Of a stretch of 64,000 nucleotides of DNA, positions 35,201 through 44,043 are shown piece after piece. The position numbers and the translations under genes are program-made. The first letter of the stretch is position 1. Each line of letters starts with the position of its first letter. The stretch comes from Spartobacteria bacterium (GTDB lineage Bacteria; Verrucomicrobiota; Verrucomicrobiia; Chthoniobacterales; UBA10450): contig PMTM01000022.1 in the NCBI GenBank assembly GCA_003167365.1, positions 1-64,000 on the forward strand, read 5' to 3'. The notes beneath the pieces were generated by a model. It was given only the letters and a program-made list of their open reading frames with translations. It did not search any database and had not been told where the DNA came from.

Positions 35201-35432
35201 GACAGCCAAAGGGTTTGTCTTCATCAGCCTGGAAGACGAGACCGGCGTTTCAAATGCAATTGTCGATCCTAACTTATTTGAGTGCTTCCGTCTGCTCATC
35301 ACCGAGGAAGCGTTTCTGCGTATTACCGGCGAAGTCCAGAACGCTGACGGCGTCGTTTTAATCAAAGCGCAGAAACTTGAGCCGCTCAATCACGAAGAGC
35401 TTATCGGCTCCAGTTCGCACGATTTTCACTGA
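32274..35432 (+). CDS. dnaE2: Error-prone DNA polymerase III alpha subunit DnaE2
   Basis: The 1052-aa protein has an N-terminal PHP domain ([20 protein letters not shown]), the C-family palm with [20 protein letters not shown] and the catalytic [12 protein letters not shown] (D370, D372, D374), the fingers ([27 protein letters not shown]), [33 protein letters not shown], and an OB-fold near the end ([25 protein letters not shown]). It is the polymerase of the ImuA-ImuB-DnaE2 mutasome. An inverted-repeat element inserted in frame adds about 36 residues (roughly 871-907) in the linker before the OB fold. Operon with imuB-C and the repeat protein under one LexA-type box. Confidence 0.95.
   Translation: [1052 protein letters not shown]
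32681..32692 (-). repeat. AAGATCGACAAT motif, exact copy
   Basis: Inside dnaE2; read there as Leu-Ser-Ile. Confidence 0.8.
34714..34725 (+). repeat. AAGATCGACAAT motif, exact copy
   Basis: Inside dnaE2; read there as Gln-Asp-Arg-Gln, a different frame from the other copy in this gene. Confidence 0.8.
34884..34992. mobile_element. Inverted-repeat (MITE-like) element inserted in frame in dnaE2
   Basis: The first 24 bases (34884-34907, TGTCATCCCGAGCG...) are the exact reverse complement of the last 24 (34969-34992). The 109-bp unit has no gene of its own. In the dnaE2 frame it reads as CHPERSEG... and ...[11 protein letters not shown], a signature commonly seen where this kind of palindromic repeat is translated. 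Related but less perfect copies are at 49696-49811 and 50811-50953. Confidence 0.88.
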
Positions 35433-35438
35433 GACCAA

Positions 35439-36923
35439 CTATTCGCCGGTGTGCCGCCGGGACGGTTCTTTAGGCTCGGCCGGTTTTTCAACCGGATTGT
35501 GATCCGATTCGATCCATTCGGTGTGAAACACGCCGGGTTTGTCGGTGCGCTCGTAGGTGTGCGCACCGAAAAAGTCGCGTTGTGATTGCAGCAAATTCGA
35601 CGGCAACCGCGCCTGGCGATAACTGTCGAAGTAGGCGAGCGACGCGCTGAACGCGGGAACGGCCACGCCGAAATCGACAGCAGTCGCAACCGCGACGCGC
35701 CAGTTGTCCTGCGTTTTTTTGACGATGCCGGTAAAATAAGAATCGAGCAGCAAGTTATGCAGCGCGGGATCACGTTGGTAGGCCTCGACAATTCGATTCA
35801 AAAAGATCGCGCGAATGATGCAACCGCCGCGCCAGATGGTGGCGATGTCACCAAAGTTGAGGTTCCATTTGTACTCGCTGCTCGCGGCGCCGAGTAGTTC
35901 CATTCCTTGCGCATAGGAAACGATCTTCGAGGCATAGAGCGCATCGTGGACCGCAGCCACAAGCTTTGCCCGATCGCCTCCGAACTTCTTGGGTTTCGGT
36001 TGTGGCAAAATCTTCGACGCAGCAACGCGTTCATCTTTGCGCGAAGAGATGACGCGCGCTTCCACGGCGGCGTTGATCGTCGAGATGACGACGGATTGTT
36101 TGATCGCCGATTGCAAAGTCCACATACCGGTTCCTTTTTGGCCAGCCTTATCGAGGATAACATCGACAAGTGGCTTTCCGGTATCCGGGTCGAGCTTGCG
36201 AAAAATCTGCGACGTGATTTCGATCAAATAGCTATCGAGCTCGCCTTTGTTCCATTCGGTGAACGTGTCGGCCAATTCCTTCGCTTCCATGCCGGCGACG
36301 TCTTTCAAGATCGCGTAGGCTTCGCAGATCAATTGCATATCGCCGTATTCGATACCGTTGTGCACCATCTTGACGTAGTGCCCGGCGCCATCCGATCCCA
36401 TGTATCGGCAGCAAGGCTCGCCATCTACTTGCGCGGCGATCTTGCGGAAGATTGGCGCAATTATTTCCCAGGATTCACGCGGACCGCCCGGCATGAGCGA
36501 CGGACCTTTGAGCGCTCCTTCCTCGCCGCCGGAAACGCCCATCCCGACAAAATGAATTCCTTTACCTTCGAGATCTTTGCAGCGGCGTTGCGTGTCGGTG
36601 AAAAGTGAATTTCCGCCGTCGATAATGACGTCGCCCTTTTCCAGCAGTGGCGCGAGTTGACCGATGACGGCATCGACCGGCGTGCCTGCTTTCACCATAA
36701 TCATGGCTTTGCGCGGACGCTTGAGCGCGGCGACGAATTCCTCCATCGTCCGCGCCGGCAGGATGTTCTTGCCCTTGCCGCGAGCGGCCGCGAACCTCTC
36801 AGTTACTTCCGTTGTCCGGTTAAAAACGGCCACGGAAAAACCTTTCGATTCCATGTTCAAGACGAGGTTTTCGCCCATGACGGCGAGACCGATCAGGCCA
36901 ATATCACATTGATTCGTGCTCAT
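35439..36923 (-). CDS. gnd: 6-phosphogluconate dehydrogenase (decarboxylating)
   Basis: The 494-aa enzyme has the NADP-binding DIGLIGLAVMGENLVLNMES, then KPRKAMIMVKAGTPVD, the substrate loop GVSGGEEGALKGPSLMPGG and the active-site GAGHYVKMVHNGIEYGDMQLI with the catalytic Lys. The helical domain includes DKAGQKGTGMWTLQSA. It makes ribulose-5-phosphate and NADPH in the oxidative pentose phosphate pathway. Length is that of the long dimeric form. Convergent with dnaE2; the stops are 6 bases apart. No zwf or pgl nearby. Confidence 0.96.
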   Translation of the reverse strand: MSTNQCDIGLIGLAVMGENLVLNMESKGFSVAVFNRTTEVTERFAAARGKGKNILPARTMEEFVAALKRPRKAMIMVKAGTPVDAVIGQLAPLLEKGDVIIDGGNSLFTDTQRRCKDLEGKGIHFVGMGVSGGEEGALKGPSLMPGGPRESWEIIAPIFRKIAAQVDGEPCCRYMGSDGAGHYVKMVHNGIEYGDMQLICEAYAILKDVAGMEAKELADTFTEWNKGELDSYLIEITSQIFRKLDPDTGKPLVDVILDKAGQKGTGMWTLQSAIKQSVVISTINAAVEARVISSRKDERVAASKILPQPKPKKFGGDRAKLVAAVHDALYASKIVSYAQGMELLGAASSEYKWNLNFGDIATIWRGGCIIRAIFLNRIVEAYQRDPALHNLLLDSYFTGIVKKTQDNWRVAVATAVDFGVAVPAFSASLAYFDSYRQARLPSNLLQSQRDFFGAHTYERTDKPGVFHTEWIESDHNPVEKPAEPKEPSRRHTGE

Positions 36924-36986
36924 TTTGGGTAATCTCCTTTGTCACGCCTTAAGGCGAAGGGCCAGTTTAGTGAGCAGTTGGAGCGC

Positions 36987-37442
36987 ATGGCAAATCCCGT
37001 TTACGAGGTTTTACTAACAAAAGAGCGTTTAGAAGCGCCGAAACAGGCTATCGATCTTGCCACCGGAGCGATTGTCGATTTCTGGGGCGTTGTTCGCGAG
37101 TTGGAGGAGGGGCGAGAGATCGAGGGGATAGAATACGAAGCGCATTGGGCGATGGCCGAGCATCAACTGAATAAGGTCGTAGAGCGAGCGATTTCGGATT
37201 TTGCGCTGGAACTTGTCGCTGTCCATCATCGCGTCGGATTTGTTGGCGCGGGGGACTCTTCGCTCTTTGTGCGCGTGGCCGGCCAGCATCGATCGGAAGC
37301 GTTTAACGCAAGTCAATCGATTGTCGAAGAATTGAAAAAGCGAGTTCCGATTTGGAAGCACCCCAAATTTAAGATCGACAATCAATCCGCCGAGAAGGCC
37401 CGTCTTGCGGGCGAAACCGCCTCGACTGTTTTACGGACATGA
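36987..37442 (+). CDS. moaE: Molybdopterin synthase catalytic subunit MoaE
   Basis: ATG 36987 gives 151 aa with the MoaE pattern: GAIVDFWGVVRELEEGREIEG, YEAHWAMAEHQLNKV, VHHRVGFVGAGDSSLFVRVAG and the Lys-containing RVPIWKHPKF near the C-terminus, which carries the active-site lysines. MoaE transfers sulfur from MoaD to make molybdopterin. No moaD or other moa gene is adjacent. The stop overlaps the pgsA start (ATGA). An upstream in-frame start at 36939 is less likely. Confidence 0.88.
   Translation: MANPVYEVLLTKERLEAPKQAIDLATGAIVDFWGVVRELEEGREIEGIEYEAHWAMAEHQLNKVVERAISDFALELVAVHHRVGFVGAGDSSLFVRVAGQHRSEAFNASQSIVEELKKRVPIWKHPKFKIDNQSAEKARLAGETASTVLRT
37371..37382 (+). repeat. AAGATCGACAAT motif, exact copy
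   Basis: Near the end of moaE; read there as Lys-Ile-Asp-Asn. Confidence 0.8.
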
Positions 37443-38017
37443 ACTGGGCGAACCGTCTTACGCTGAGCCGGCTGGTGTTGACGATCCTCTTCGTCGCAGC
37501 GCTGAATTCTTCCTGGCAATATGGAAGCACCGCCGCGCTGATCTTTTTCCTGGTCGCGGGTATAACAGATTTTGTCGATGGCGAAGTGGCCCGGCGCTAC
37601 GGGTGGGTAACCAATTTCGGAAAGCTGATGGATCCGTTGGTCGACAAGATCATGATAGCGGCGGCATTTATTTCGCTAGTGCCGCTCAAGGCTGTTCCGG
37701 CTTGGGCCGCGACGACGGTAGTGGCGCGCGATTTCTTGATTACCGGCTTGCGATTGATGGCGAGCGCAACGGGACATGTCTTGCCAGCGGAACGCTTGGG
37801 CAAGCAGAAGACCTCGTGGCAGGTCGTGACAGTAATTTTTTTCCTGGCGCTGTTGTCTGTTCACGAATTGCACTATGCGAACGAAAGCTCGACATGGTGG
37901 TTCCGCTCGTGGCACGAGGCGGGTCCGGTCCTTGTTTGGATTACCGTCGCGTTGACTCTTTATTCCGGCGTCGCCTACGCTTGGCGGCATCGCGAGCTTA
38001 TTGCGACAAACCAGTAA
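37439..38017 (+). CDS. pgsA: CDP-diacylglycerol--glycerol-3-phosphate 3-phosphatidyltransferase
   Basis: The 192-aa membrane protein has the CDP-alcohol phosphotransferase motif D-G-x2-A-R-x8-G-x3-D-x3-D in DGEVARRYGWVTNFGKLMDP plus the following VD, and the N-terminal NWANRLTLSRLVLTILF typical of PgsA. It makes phosphatidylglycerol phosphate, the committed step to PG and cardiolipin. Four to five TM helices are predicted from hydrophobicity. Translationally coupled to moaE by a 4-base overlap, with no known functional link. Confidence 0.9.
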   Translation: MNWANRLTLSRLVLTILFVAALNSSWQYGSTAALIFFLVAGITDFVDGEVARRYGWVTNFGKLMDPLVDKIMIAAAFISLVPLKAVPAWAATTVVARDFLITGLRLMASATGHVLPAERLGKQKTSWQVVTVIFFLALLSVHELHYANESSTWWFRSWHEAGPVLVWITVALTLYSGVAYAWRHRELIATNQ

Positions 38018-38049
38018 TCGCAGTGCCGGGAAACCGCGCGTAGCGGCCT

Positions 38050-38601
38050 CTAGAAAAAGCTCTGCGGAACTTCAACCATGTCGCCAGGTTGAAGCTTAAC
38101 ATCTTGCGAAGGATCGCGGCGAAACTGCCGGACATCGTAAAGTTTCACATCCTTGCCGCGCAGAAGACGAACCCGTTTCTGATCGGCAAAATCATTGAAG
38201 CCGCCCGCGGCGTTTATTGCCGTAAGCAGCGTCATGTCTTCAGTAAATGGTACGCGTGTGGGATTGCGTACGGAACCGCCGACGTTCACAAATCGGGCGG
38301 TAGGCTGCATCGTGATCGTGATGGTGGGATTAGTGTAAATCCGACCGGAACGATATGCCGCCTCAATGGAACCGGCGAGCTGCGCGGGTGTAAGCCCTTC
38401 CGCTTTTATTTTGTTAATGTAAGGCAGGTTAACCACACCGTTCGCATCAACAGTGTAAGTATTATTGACCTGGGTTTGCTCGTCGGTTGGCACTCCGCTG
38501 AGTTTAAGGTCGACCGGATCTCCGACCCTGAGTGTGGCCTGTCCTGAGACGATCGCCGCGGAAGCGAAGAAAAAAAGTGAATGAAGAAGAAACGAGCGCA
38601 T
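38050..38601 (-). CDS. Polysaccharide export protein (Wza/BexD-like, SLBB domain)
   Basis: The 183-aa exported protein (signal LLHSLFFFASAAIVSGQA) has the Poly_export domain (RVGDPVDLKLSGVPTDE, VDANGVVNLPYINKIKAEGLTPAQLAGSIEAAY) and an SLBB-like beta-grasp (FVNVGGSVRNPTRVPFTEDMTLLTAINAAGGF). Such proteins form or gate the outer-membrane channel for exopolysaccharide. There is no lipobox Cys, so it may be a short non-lipidated variant. Its ATG overlaps the BY-kinase stop by one base, making it the last gene of the cluster. Confidence 0.88.
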   Translation of the reverse strand: MRSFLLHSLFFFASAAIVSGQATLRVGDPVDLKLSGVPTDEQTQVNNTYTVDANGVVNLPYINKIKAEGLTPAQLAGSIEAAYRSGRIYTNPTITITMQPTARFVNVGGSVRNPTRVPFTEDMTLLTAINAAGGFNDFADQKRVRLLRGKDVKLYDVRQFRRDPSQDVKLQPGDMVEVPQSFF

Positions 38602-40748
38602 TAATACTCATCCAATCCGGAAGAGCCGTTGCGGGCTGTGCTGGCGGTCGTCTTCCCGTCGCGAGTGCGGCGTGAATCCTTATCGCGGGGCCGATAGTAG
38701 CCGTAATAATTCGTGTAGTAATAGTAGTTCTGATCGTGCTTTAGATCGACATTGTTAAGGACCACGCCCAACACGGTTCCACCCACACCGACTATGGCTT
38801 GCTTTACCCGTGTGAGCATTGCGCGCGGGAAACGCCGGTGTTGAACCACGATAATTGTCTGATCGACCTCGCTTGCCAGAACCGACGCGTCGCTCACGCC
38901 AAGCATGGGGGGTGAGTCGAACAAAACAATGTCATAACGCTGTTTCAATTCGGCGATCATGTCTGACATGCGCTGAGAATTGAGAATACCGACAGCATCC
39001 GACGGAAGAATACCGCTGGGCAAGACGCTGAGGTTCTCCACGCTGGTAGGCAAAATAACTTCCTCGAGATCCATCTCGGTGGTGAGATAGGTGGTTAACC
39101 CGATCCGGTCGCTCACATCAAACAGCTCGTGTTGCACGGGTCGGCGCAAATCGGCATCGACAATCAAGGTGGAATAGCCTCCCTGAGCCGAAATAAAGGC
39201 GAGATTCGCGATGGTGGTTGACTTACCTTCCCCCGGTCCACCACTTACGATCGAGATCGCATTCGATTCCGGAGTCTTGCGATTGAATTCTATGTTGGTG
39301 CGCAAGATCCGGTAGGCCTCCGCGTCAGGCGTATCGCCTGCTTCCTTGTGCAGAAGTCTAATATCCTTCGGGATGATCGCGAGAACAGGGACACCCAGAA
39401 GGCTCTCAACATCCTCCATCGTTTTAACGCTGGTATCGAGATACTCGATAAAGAAGGCCAGACCGAGACCCAGTACGAGCCCGACCAGGGCGCCCAGCAT
39501 CAGGTTGAGTCCCACGCGCGGACGTGCCGCCGCACTCGGCGGTTCGGCTACTTGTTTAACGCTTACCGCCGTTCGCGGCATCGCCAGTTCCATGGTTTGG
39601 GTTTGCGCGCGGGACCGGATGCTATCAAAAAGCAATTTCTCTTTGATGTAGGCATTCTTGGCTCGCGTGTAATTCGCGCTCAGATTCTTGTTCGCGAGTT
39701 GCTTGGCATTGATCTGGTCGAGGCGCTTCTTTAACTGGTCGCGGGTGGTCTGAGTTGTTTTGAGATTTTTGTCGAGGGCGCTGCGGATGCTTCTAACCTG
39801 TTCTTCAAGTTGCCTGGTGTAGACTTCTTTGGTGGCACGAAGGGCTTTCACCTTTGGATGATTCTCGCCCAGCCCGGAATTTAGGAGGGAAGCTTCTTGG
39901 GCCACAGCGTCTTGATAATTAGGAAGAATTTTTTGAATCGTCGGATCCTGAATATTCAGCGTAGGCATCATACGCATCAGGTCTTCGCCGTTAAGTTTCT
40001 CAATTTGCTCCAACTTTGACGCCAGCGTGGTTACCTGACCTTCGGCGTCGTTTACTTCACTCTCCTGTTTGATGACGATATTATTGACAGGCGCCTGCGA
40101 GTCTTCGGTGCCTTCGGGGTTAAGATCGATAATTTGTTCCTCATCGCGAATGCGCGCGACGACCGCACCGGCGTCGTCCATCTTCTTTTGCTGCTTGTCG
40201 ACCTCTTCATTCATGGTCGCGACCGCACGATTCATGATTTCCTTTTCTTCTTCGACGCGTTTGTCTTGATAAACGGCGACGATCTTATTGGCGATGTCGG
40301 CCGCTTCTTGCGGATTAGTGTCAAACACACTGATCTGCAGCAGATCGGTATTGCGCACTTCATCCACGGTGAGCTTTCCGCGCAGTATCTGATAGGTCTG
40401 CTCTCGCGATGGCCGATTGCCGTCTTTGCTCCATCGATCCTGGAGCTTTAGCTCTTCGATTACCGGATAGAGAATTCCAGTTCGCTGGATGACTTGGTAA
40501 ACAGTGGGAGCCAACTGTGGATCGTGGATGGGGATAGTAGGGTCGCCGCCGCTGAAAATCCGCGGATTCTCCGCCGTGGATTTTACCTCAACAAAATTCG
40601 ACGCTTGATATTCGCGGGGCTGAAAATAAGTAACGATCGCCGCCGTTATCAATACCAGGAGGAAGGACAAAAGGATCAAGACCCAGCGCACCCGAACGAC
40701 GCGCCAATAATCGAGAAAGTGCAGCTTAACTTCGTCCGTTTGTGCCAT
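38601..40748 (-). CDS. Polysaccharide chain-length regulator fused to BY-type tyrosine kinase (Wzc-like)
   Basis: The 715-aa protein has a Wzz domain with TM1 (WVLILLSFLLVLITAAIVTYF), a long coiled-coil periplasmic region (residues about 150-410), a proline-rich TM2 (LNLMLGALVGLVLGLGLAFFIEY), and a BY-kinase: Walker A SGGPGEGKSTTIANLA (near 500), Walker A' LIVDADLRRPVQ and Walker B VLFDSPPMLGVSDAS. The tail is rich in Tyr (YYYYTNYYGYYRPRD), the usual autophosphorylation cluster. It controls polymer length and export with the Wza-like protein next to it. Confidence 0.93.
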   Translation of the reverse strand: MAQTDEVKLHFLDYWRVVRVRWVLILLSFLLVLITAAIVTYFQPREYQASNFVEVKSTAENPRIFSGGDPTIPIHDPQLAPTVYQVIQRTGILYPVIEELKLQDRWSKDGNRPSREQTYQILRGKLTVDEVRNTDLLQISVFDTNPQEAADIANKIVAVYQDKRVEEEKEIMNRAVATMNEEVDKQQKKMDDAGAVVARIRDEEQIIDLNPEGTEDSQAPVNNIVIKQESEVNDAEGQVTTLASKLEQIEKLNGEDLMRMMPTLNIQDPTIQKILPNYQDAVAQEASLLNSGLGENHPKVKALRATKEVYTRQLEEQVRSIRSALDKNLKTTQTTRDQLKKRLDQINAKQLANKNLSANYTRAKNAYIKEKLLFDSIRSRAQTQTMELAMPRTAVSVKQVAEPPSAAARPRVGLNLMLGALVGLVLGLGLAFFIEYLDTSVKTMEDVESLLGVPVLAIIPKDIRLLHKEAGDTPDAEAYRILRTNIEFNRKTPESNAISIVSGGPGEGKSTTIANLAFISAQGGYSTLIVDADLRRPVQHELFDVSDRIGLTTYLTTEMDLEEVILPTSVENLSVLPSGILPSDAVGILNSQRMSDMIAELKQRYDIVLFDSPPMLGVSDASVLASEVDQTIIVVQHRRFPRAMLTRVKQAIVGVGGTVLGVVLNNVDLKHDQNYYYYTNYYGYYRPRDKDSRRTRDGKTTASTARNGSSGLDEY

Positions 40749-40817
40749 ACGCTCGCTTTGCGAAAGAGACGGGGAACCTACAAGAAAAACGCCAGTAGTA
40801 AACTCGGAAGGCAGCGC

Positions 40818-42056
40818 CTAAAAGGTCACGTCTACACCGGCGAAAATGCGATTGCGGGAATACTCAAAAGAAGAAATACCGGAGATAACATCCGTATAGT
40901 CATAGCCAGCTTGGATCGCGAAATAACGGGTGATGGCGTAACGAACCGAAAGGGCAAGATCAAAAGAGTCTTCGTTAAATCCCGGACTGATGGTTGAAGG
41001 AGCATTGACTGCGTCATACACCTCATGCGCGTAGTAGGCCGCGAGCGAGCCGGTAATGCGCGCCGTGAAGTCGTGTTTTAACGTCAAGCCGGTGCGGAAA
41101 GTGGTCCGGCTCGGATTTAGCAAGACATCCGGTTCCTCAATCGCGTAGCGATTCGTCCAACCCAGCGACGTGTTCTTGCCCAGATTGTAGTTGAGCGTGC
41201 CTTCAAAATAGGGCGAGCTGAGATCCCCACCGGTCTCATAACTGCGGAATTCCGCGCCACCGCGAAAGGACATATTAAGCTGCGGACTGAAATTGTGATC
41301 GAACCCTGCAAGGACAAAGTGAGTGGTCGAATCGCGACTAATGTCGTCATAGGAGACGATTTCATATCGATACTCAGCCACAACCGTCGTGGTCGGCCAA
41401 AGCAGGAACCGAAATTCATTTCCAAAAGTATTTTCGATTCGATCTTCAAAGATACCTACCGCGCTGTTGTCATAGTGAAGCGCGCCAAGCGTATAGCTGG
41501 TTGCGGTGGAAAAGCGAGGGGTCCACTGGTAAGAGACCGTGAACTTATCGTTTGTGTAAAAGTAATTTCCGCTCCGCCGGTCTAATCCGAGAGCGAGGCT
41601 GAAGTCCGGCTCTTGCTGGTAGGTCGCGTAGACCACCGCGCTAAGAGTCAGGCGAGGCGTAGCCTTGTGCGTGAGCGAGAAGCTAACGTTAAAATTAGTA
41701 TCGTAATCATCGCCGGAAACGGGTTTCAAATAATACGTCACGCCGGCGCCTGCATTGAGGTCGAATCGCGTGCGAGGACTGCCGAACGAGTATGACGCCG
41801 AGATCCCCGTGTTTGTAAACCACGACGCTTGGCGGTTGAGCTTACTCGTTGAAAGATTATCATCGTAACCGTCGCGGACTGAAACCGTGACTAGGAATGG
41901 CGGCCCGGAGAAAATTCCCGTACCATTCTCCCCGCCTCCGGTACCCGCGGCTAAGGGTCCTCCTCCTTCGGAGCGCATCGCCGGCAGGACAGTGAGGAAC
42001 GAGAGAAACGCGAGGAACAAGAGCCCTATCCTCGGTGCATAAGTCGTTCTCATCAT
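40818..42056 (-). CDS. Outer-membrane beta-barrel protein of the exopolysaccharide cluster
   Basis: The 412-aa protein starts with a signal peptide (IGLLFLAFLSFLTVLPAMRS), then a Gly-rich stretch and a long series of amphipathic beta strands with alternating aromatic and polar residues (VSVRDGYDDNLSTSKLN, RTTFRTGLTLKHDFTARITG, YFAIQAGYDYTDVIS), ending in Phe as outer-membrane proteins do. It resembles EpsL/BBP2-type putative barrels seen with PEP-CTERM-type exopolysaccharide loci. It is likely the porin or scaffold for the polymer; this is inference from location. Confidence 0.78.
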   Translation of the reverse strand: MMRTTYAPRIGLLFLAFLSFLTVLPAMRSEGGGPLAAGTGGGENGTGIFSGPPFLVTVSVRDGYDDNLSTSKLNRQASWFTNTGISASYSFGSPRTRFDLNAGAGVTYYLKPVSGDDYDTNFNVSFSLTHKATPRLTLSAVVYATYQQEPDFSLALGLDRRSGNYFYTNDKFTVSYQWTPRFSTATSYTLGALHYDNSAVGIFEDRIENTFGNEFRFLLWPTTTVVAEYRYEIVSYDDISRDSTTHFVLAGFDHNFSPQLNMSFRGGAEFRSYETGGDLSSPYFEGTLNYNLGKNTSLGWTNRYAIEEPDVLLNPSRTTFRTGLTLKHDFTARITGSLAAYYAHEVYDAVNAPSTISPGFNEDSFDLALSVRYAITRYFAIQAGYDYTDVISGISSFEYSRNRIFAGVDVTF

Positions 42057-42204
42057 ACCTTTGTTACGTTCCCGGCGCAGCGGCTAAACTCTGCCTGGGC
42101 GCATTGAATGGGATGCCGAGGTTAAACAAGTTGCCCCCTGGGCGGCAATGTTTTTTTTGCAATTTTCATAATGAGCCGCATTTGGACTAACGCGGGGACG
42201 GGAA

Positions 42205-44043
42205 TCATGACTTGGGTGCCAGATCAGGTTGTTCTTTCTTAGTTGGCGTAATATCAGATGTCCGCCATCGCTCGAGATGGGCCTGATAATATTGTTTGGC
42301 CGATGTTGAATTTGGATCGAGATCCAGCGCTTGGTCGTACATCCATTCAGCTTCACTGAATCTTCCCAGACCGTCGTAAGTAAAAGCTAACTCAAGCGCG
42401 TAGGTTTCATCGAGTGGCGCAAGTTTGCGCGCCTCCTCGTAAGGGGAAAGCGCCGCCCGATAAAAAGAGGCGCGCGCCGCAGAGTCGGCTTGGTCGCCAG
42501 CCAAGACACGGGCCCGGCCCAAGTAATAAAAGAGATTCGGATTCTGTTTTTCGTGTTCAATTCCCTTGAGCGCAAAAGCGATGGCCGATAGAGATCGATA
42601 CTCTCGCAATGCCACGCGTGCCCGTTCCCCGTAATACTCGCCGGCAGCAAGCTGCCAAACCCGCACACCTAGGATCAAACCCAGCGCGAACAAAAGGAGG
42701 CGCCAAAAAACCATCCTCGACATCGGCTTCGTGTCGATGTTGTCGCGGGACAACCCAGGGTTGGCCAGAATTCCGAAGACGAAGCTCATCAAGAGAACGT
42801 TGGCCGGGATGTGCAGATTGAAGTCAAAGATCGAATGCACCAGATACGCGCCAACTGCGCCGAGCGCTCCGGCATTCAACGCCATCGTGTTACTCGCCAA
42901 GCGATGCGAAAGAGCAATCCGTTTCGGTCCCAGCCGACGGGCATTGATCCACCCATAACGCAGGTGCAACACGAGAAAGATCGCGAAAGTTCCAGCGCCG
43001 ATTATTCCATAATCGCTGAGAAGCTGAAGGTAATCGTTGTGCACGTAGATCGGGTCGCGCTGCACTTGTTCCGTGCGAAATCTGCGGCCGTAAAATTGGT
43101 AGGTGCGGCTTCCCGTGCCGAGCAACGGATCTAGTTTCCATTGTTGAATGGCGGCCCGCCAAAGATCGAGACGCATGTTTTTATCATCGAGAACGTTTTT
43201 CGCTCGCTCACTCAGATCGTCACTCTGGTGGATCAACAAAGTTCCTGCAGCCAACGCCAGCACTGCCGCGGCCAATCCTGCACCGCCGATCCTGACCAAC
43301 AAATTCGCGCCAGTCGCGCGCAAGATCGAAATGCTTAGAATGGTGAAGATGAGAACACTCCCGGCCACGCTCAAATAACCGCCGCGGCTTCCGGTTAAAA
43401 TGATTCCCGCATAACAGGCCGCGGTTGAATACCCGACGAGTAGTTTCGCCCACACGGGCCAGCGACCCCAGCAAATCATGCTAAGACCGAAAATGCCCAG
43501 CACCTCCAACAAACCGGCGAGATGATTTGGGCAAATATAAAATCCGCTGGCGCGGCGGCCATAATCAAACCGCTGCAAAAATGAAACCGGCATGAAATTG
43601 TTGCCGCTGCTGAATTGGATCACTCCAACCAAGACATGGGCGAGCGCCGCCGCGAGCAAGCAGGCGAAGATCGACATGCGGGCTCTTGCCGAAGTGAAAA
43701 CGCACGCCGTAAAAAAATAGACGATCAGGCCGCCCAAGACGGAATAGATGTCAAACCTGGCCAAATAGGGCGCCGGCGATGTGGCCGCGCGAAGCTCGAT
43801 GTAGCCAAAAAAAAGAACCGCGCTCCATAAACACAGCTGGTTAGGCAACGATTTGGCGCTGCGGAGCGAACCCAATGCAAGCAGCGCAATCGCCGCAAGA
43901 AGCGTGTAGGCCGGTAAGGCAAAAAGCAACCGTGTTCCGCCAATCAGCGCCTGAATCGACACGAGTGCCACCACCAGCAAAATGGCCGAGAGAATCTCAG
44001 TCCCGCGACTCAAGCGCGAAGCGATGTTGGCGAGCGTACTCAT
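42205..44043 (-). CDS. O-antigen ligase/polymerase-like membrane protein with C-terminal TPR
   Basis: From ATG 44043 the product is 612 aa with about 10-12 TM helices and the Wzy_C/ligase loop SRGGYLSVAGSVLIF plus the periplasmic LLGTGSRTYQFYGRRFRT and HNDYLQLLSDYGIIGAGTF, where the HNDYLQ motif is diagnostic. A soluble tail carries TPR units (YYLGRARVLAGDQADSAARASF; AFTYDGLGRFSEAEWMYDQALDLDP). It probably polymerises or ligates surface polysaccharide. A TTG at 44118 would extend it by 25 residues. First gene of the export run on this strand. Confidence 0.88.
   Translation of the reverse strand: MSTLANIASRLSRGTEILSAILLVVALVSIQALIGGTRLLFALPAYTLLAAIALLALGSLRSAKSLPNQLCLWSAVLFFGYIELRAATSPAPYLARFDIYSVLGGLIVYFFTACVFTSARARMSIFACLLAAALAHVLVGVIQFSSGNNFMPVSFLQRFDYGRRASGFYICPNHLAGLLEVLGIFGLSMICWGRWPVWAKLLVGYSTAACYAGIILTGSRGGYLSVAGSVLIFTILSISILRATGANLLVRIGGAGLAAAVLALAAGTLLIHQSDDLSERAKNVLDDKNMRLDLWRAAIQQWKLDPLLGTGSRTYQFYGRRFRTEQVQRDPIYVHNDYLQLLSDYGIIGAGTFAIFLVLHLRYGWINARRLGPKRIALSHRLASNTMALNAGALGAVGAYLVHSIFDFNLHIPANVLLMSFVFGILANPGLSRDNIDTKPMSRMVFWRLLLFALGLILGVRVWQLAAGEYYGERARVALREYRSLSAIAFALKGIEHEKQNPNLFYYLGRARVLAGDQADSAARASFYRAALSPYEEARKLAPLDETYALELAFTYDGLGRFSEAEWMYDQALDLDPNSTSAKQYYQAHLERWRTSDITPTKKEQPDLAPKS

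Noticed and set aside
42131-42158. Hairpin TTGCC/GGCAA followed by T8 in the gap between the barrel and ligase genes
   Set aside because: It points along the plus strand, where no gene ends nearby, and the stem is only 5 bp; not accepted as a terminator.
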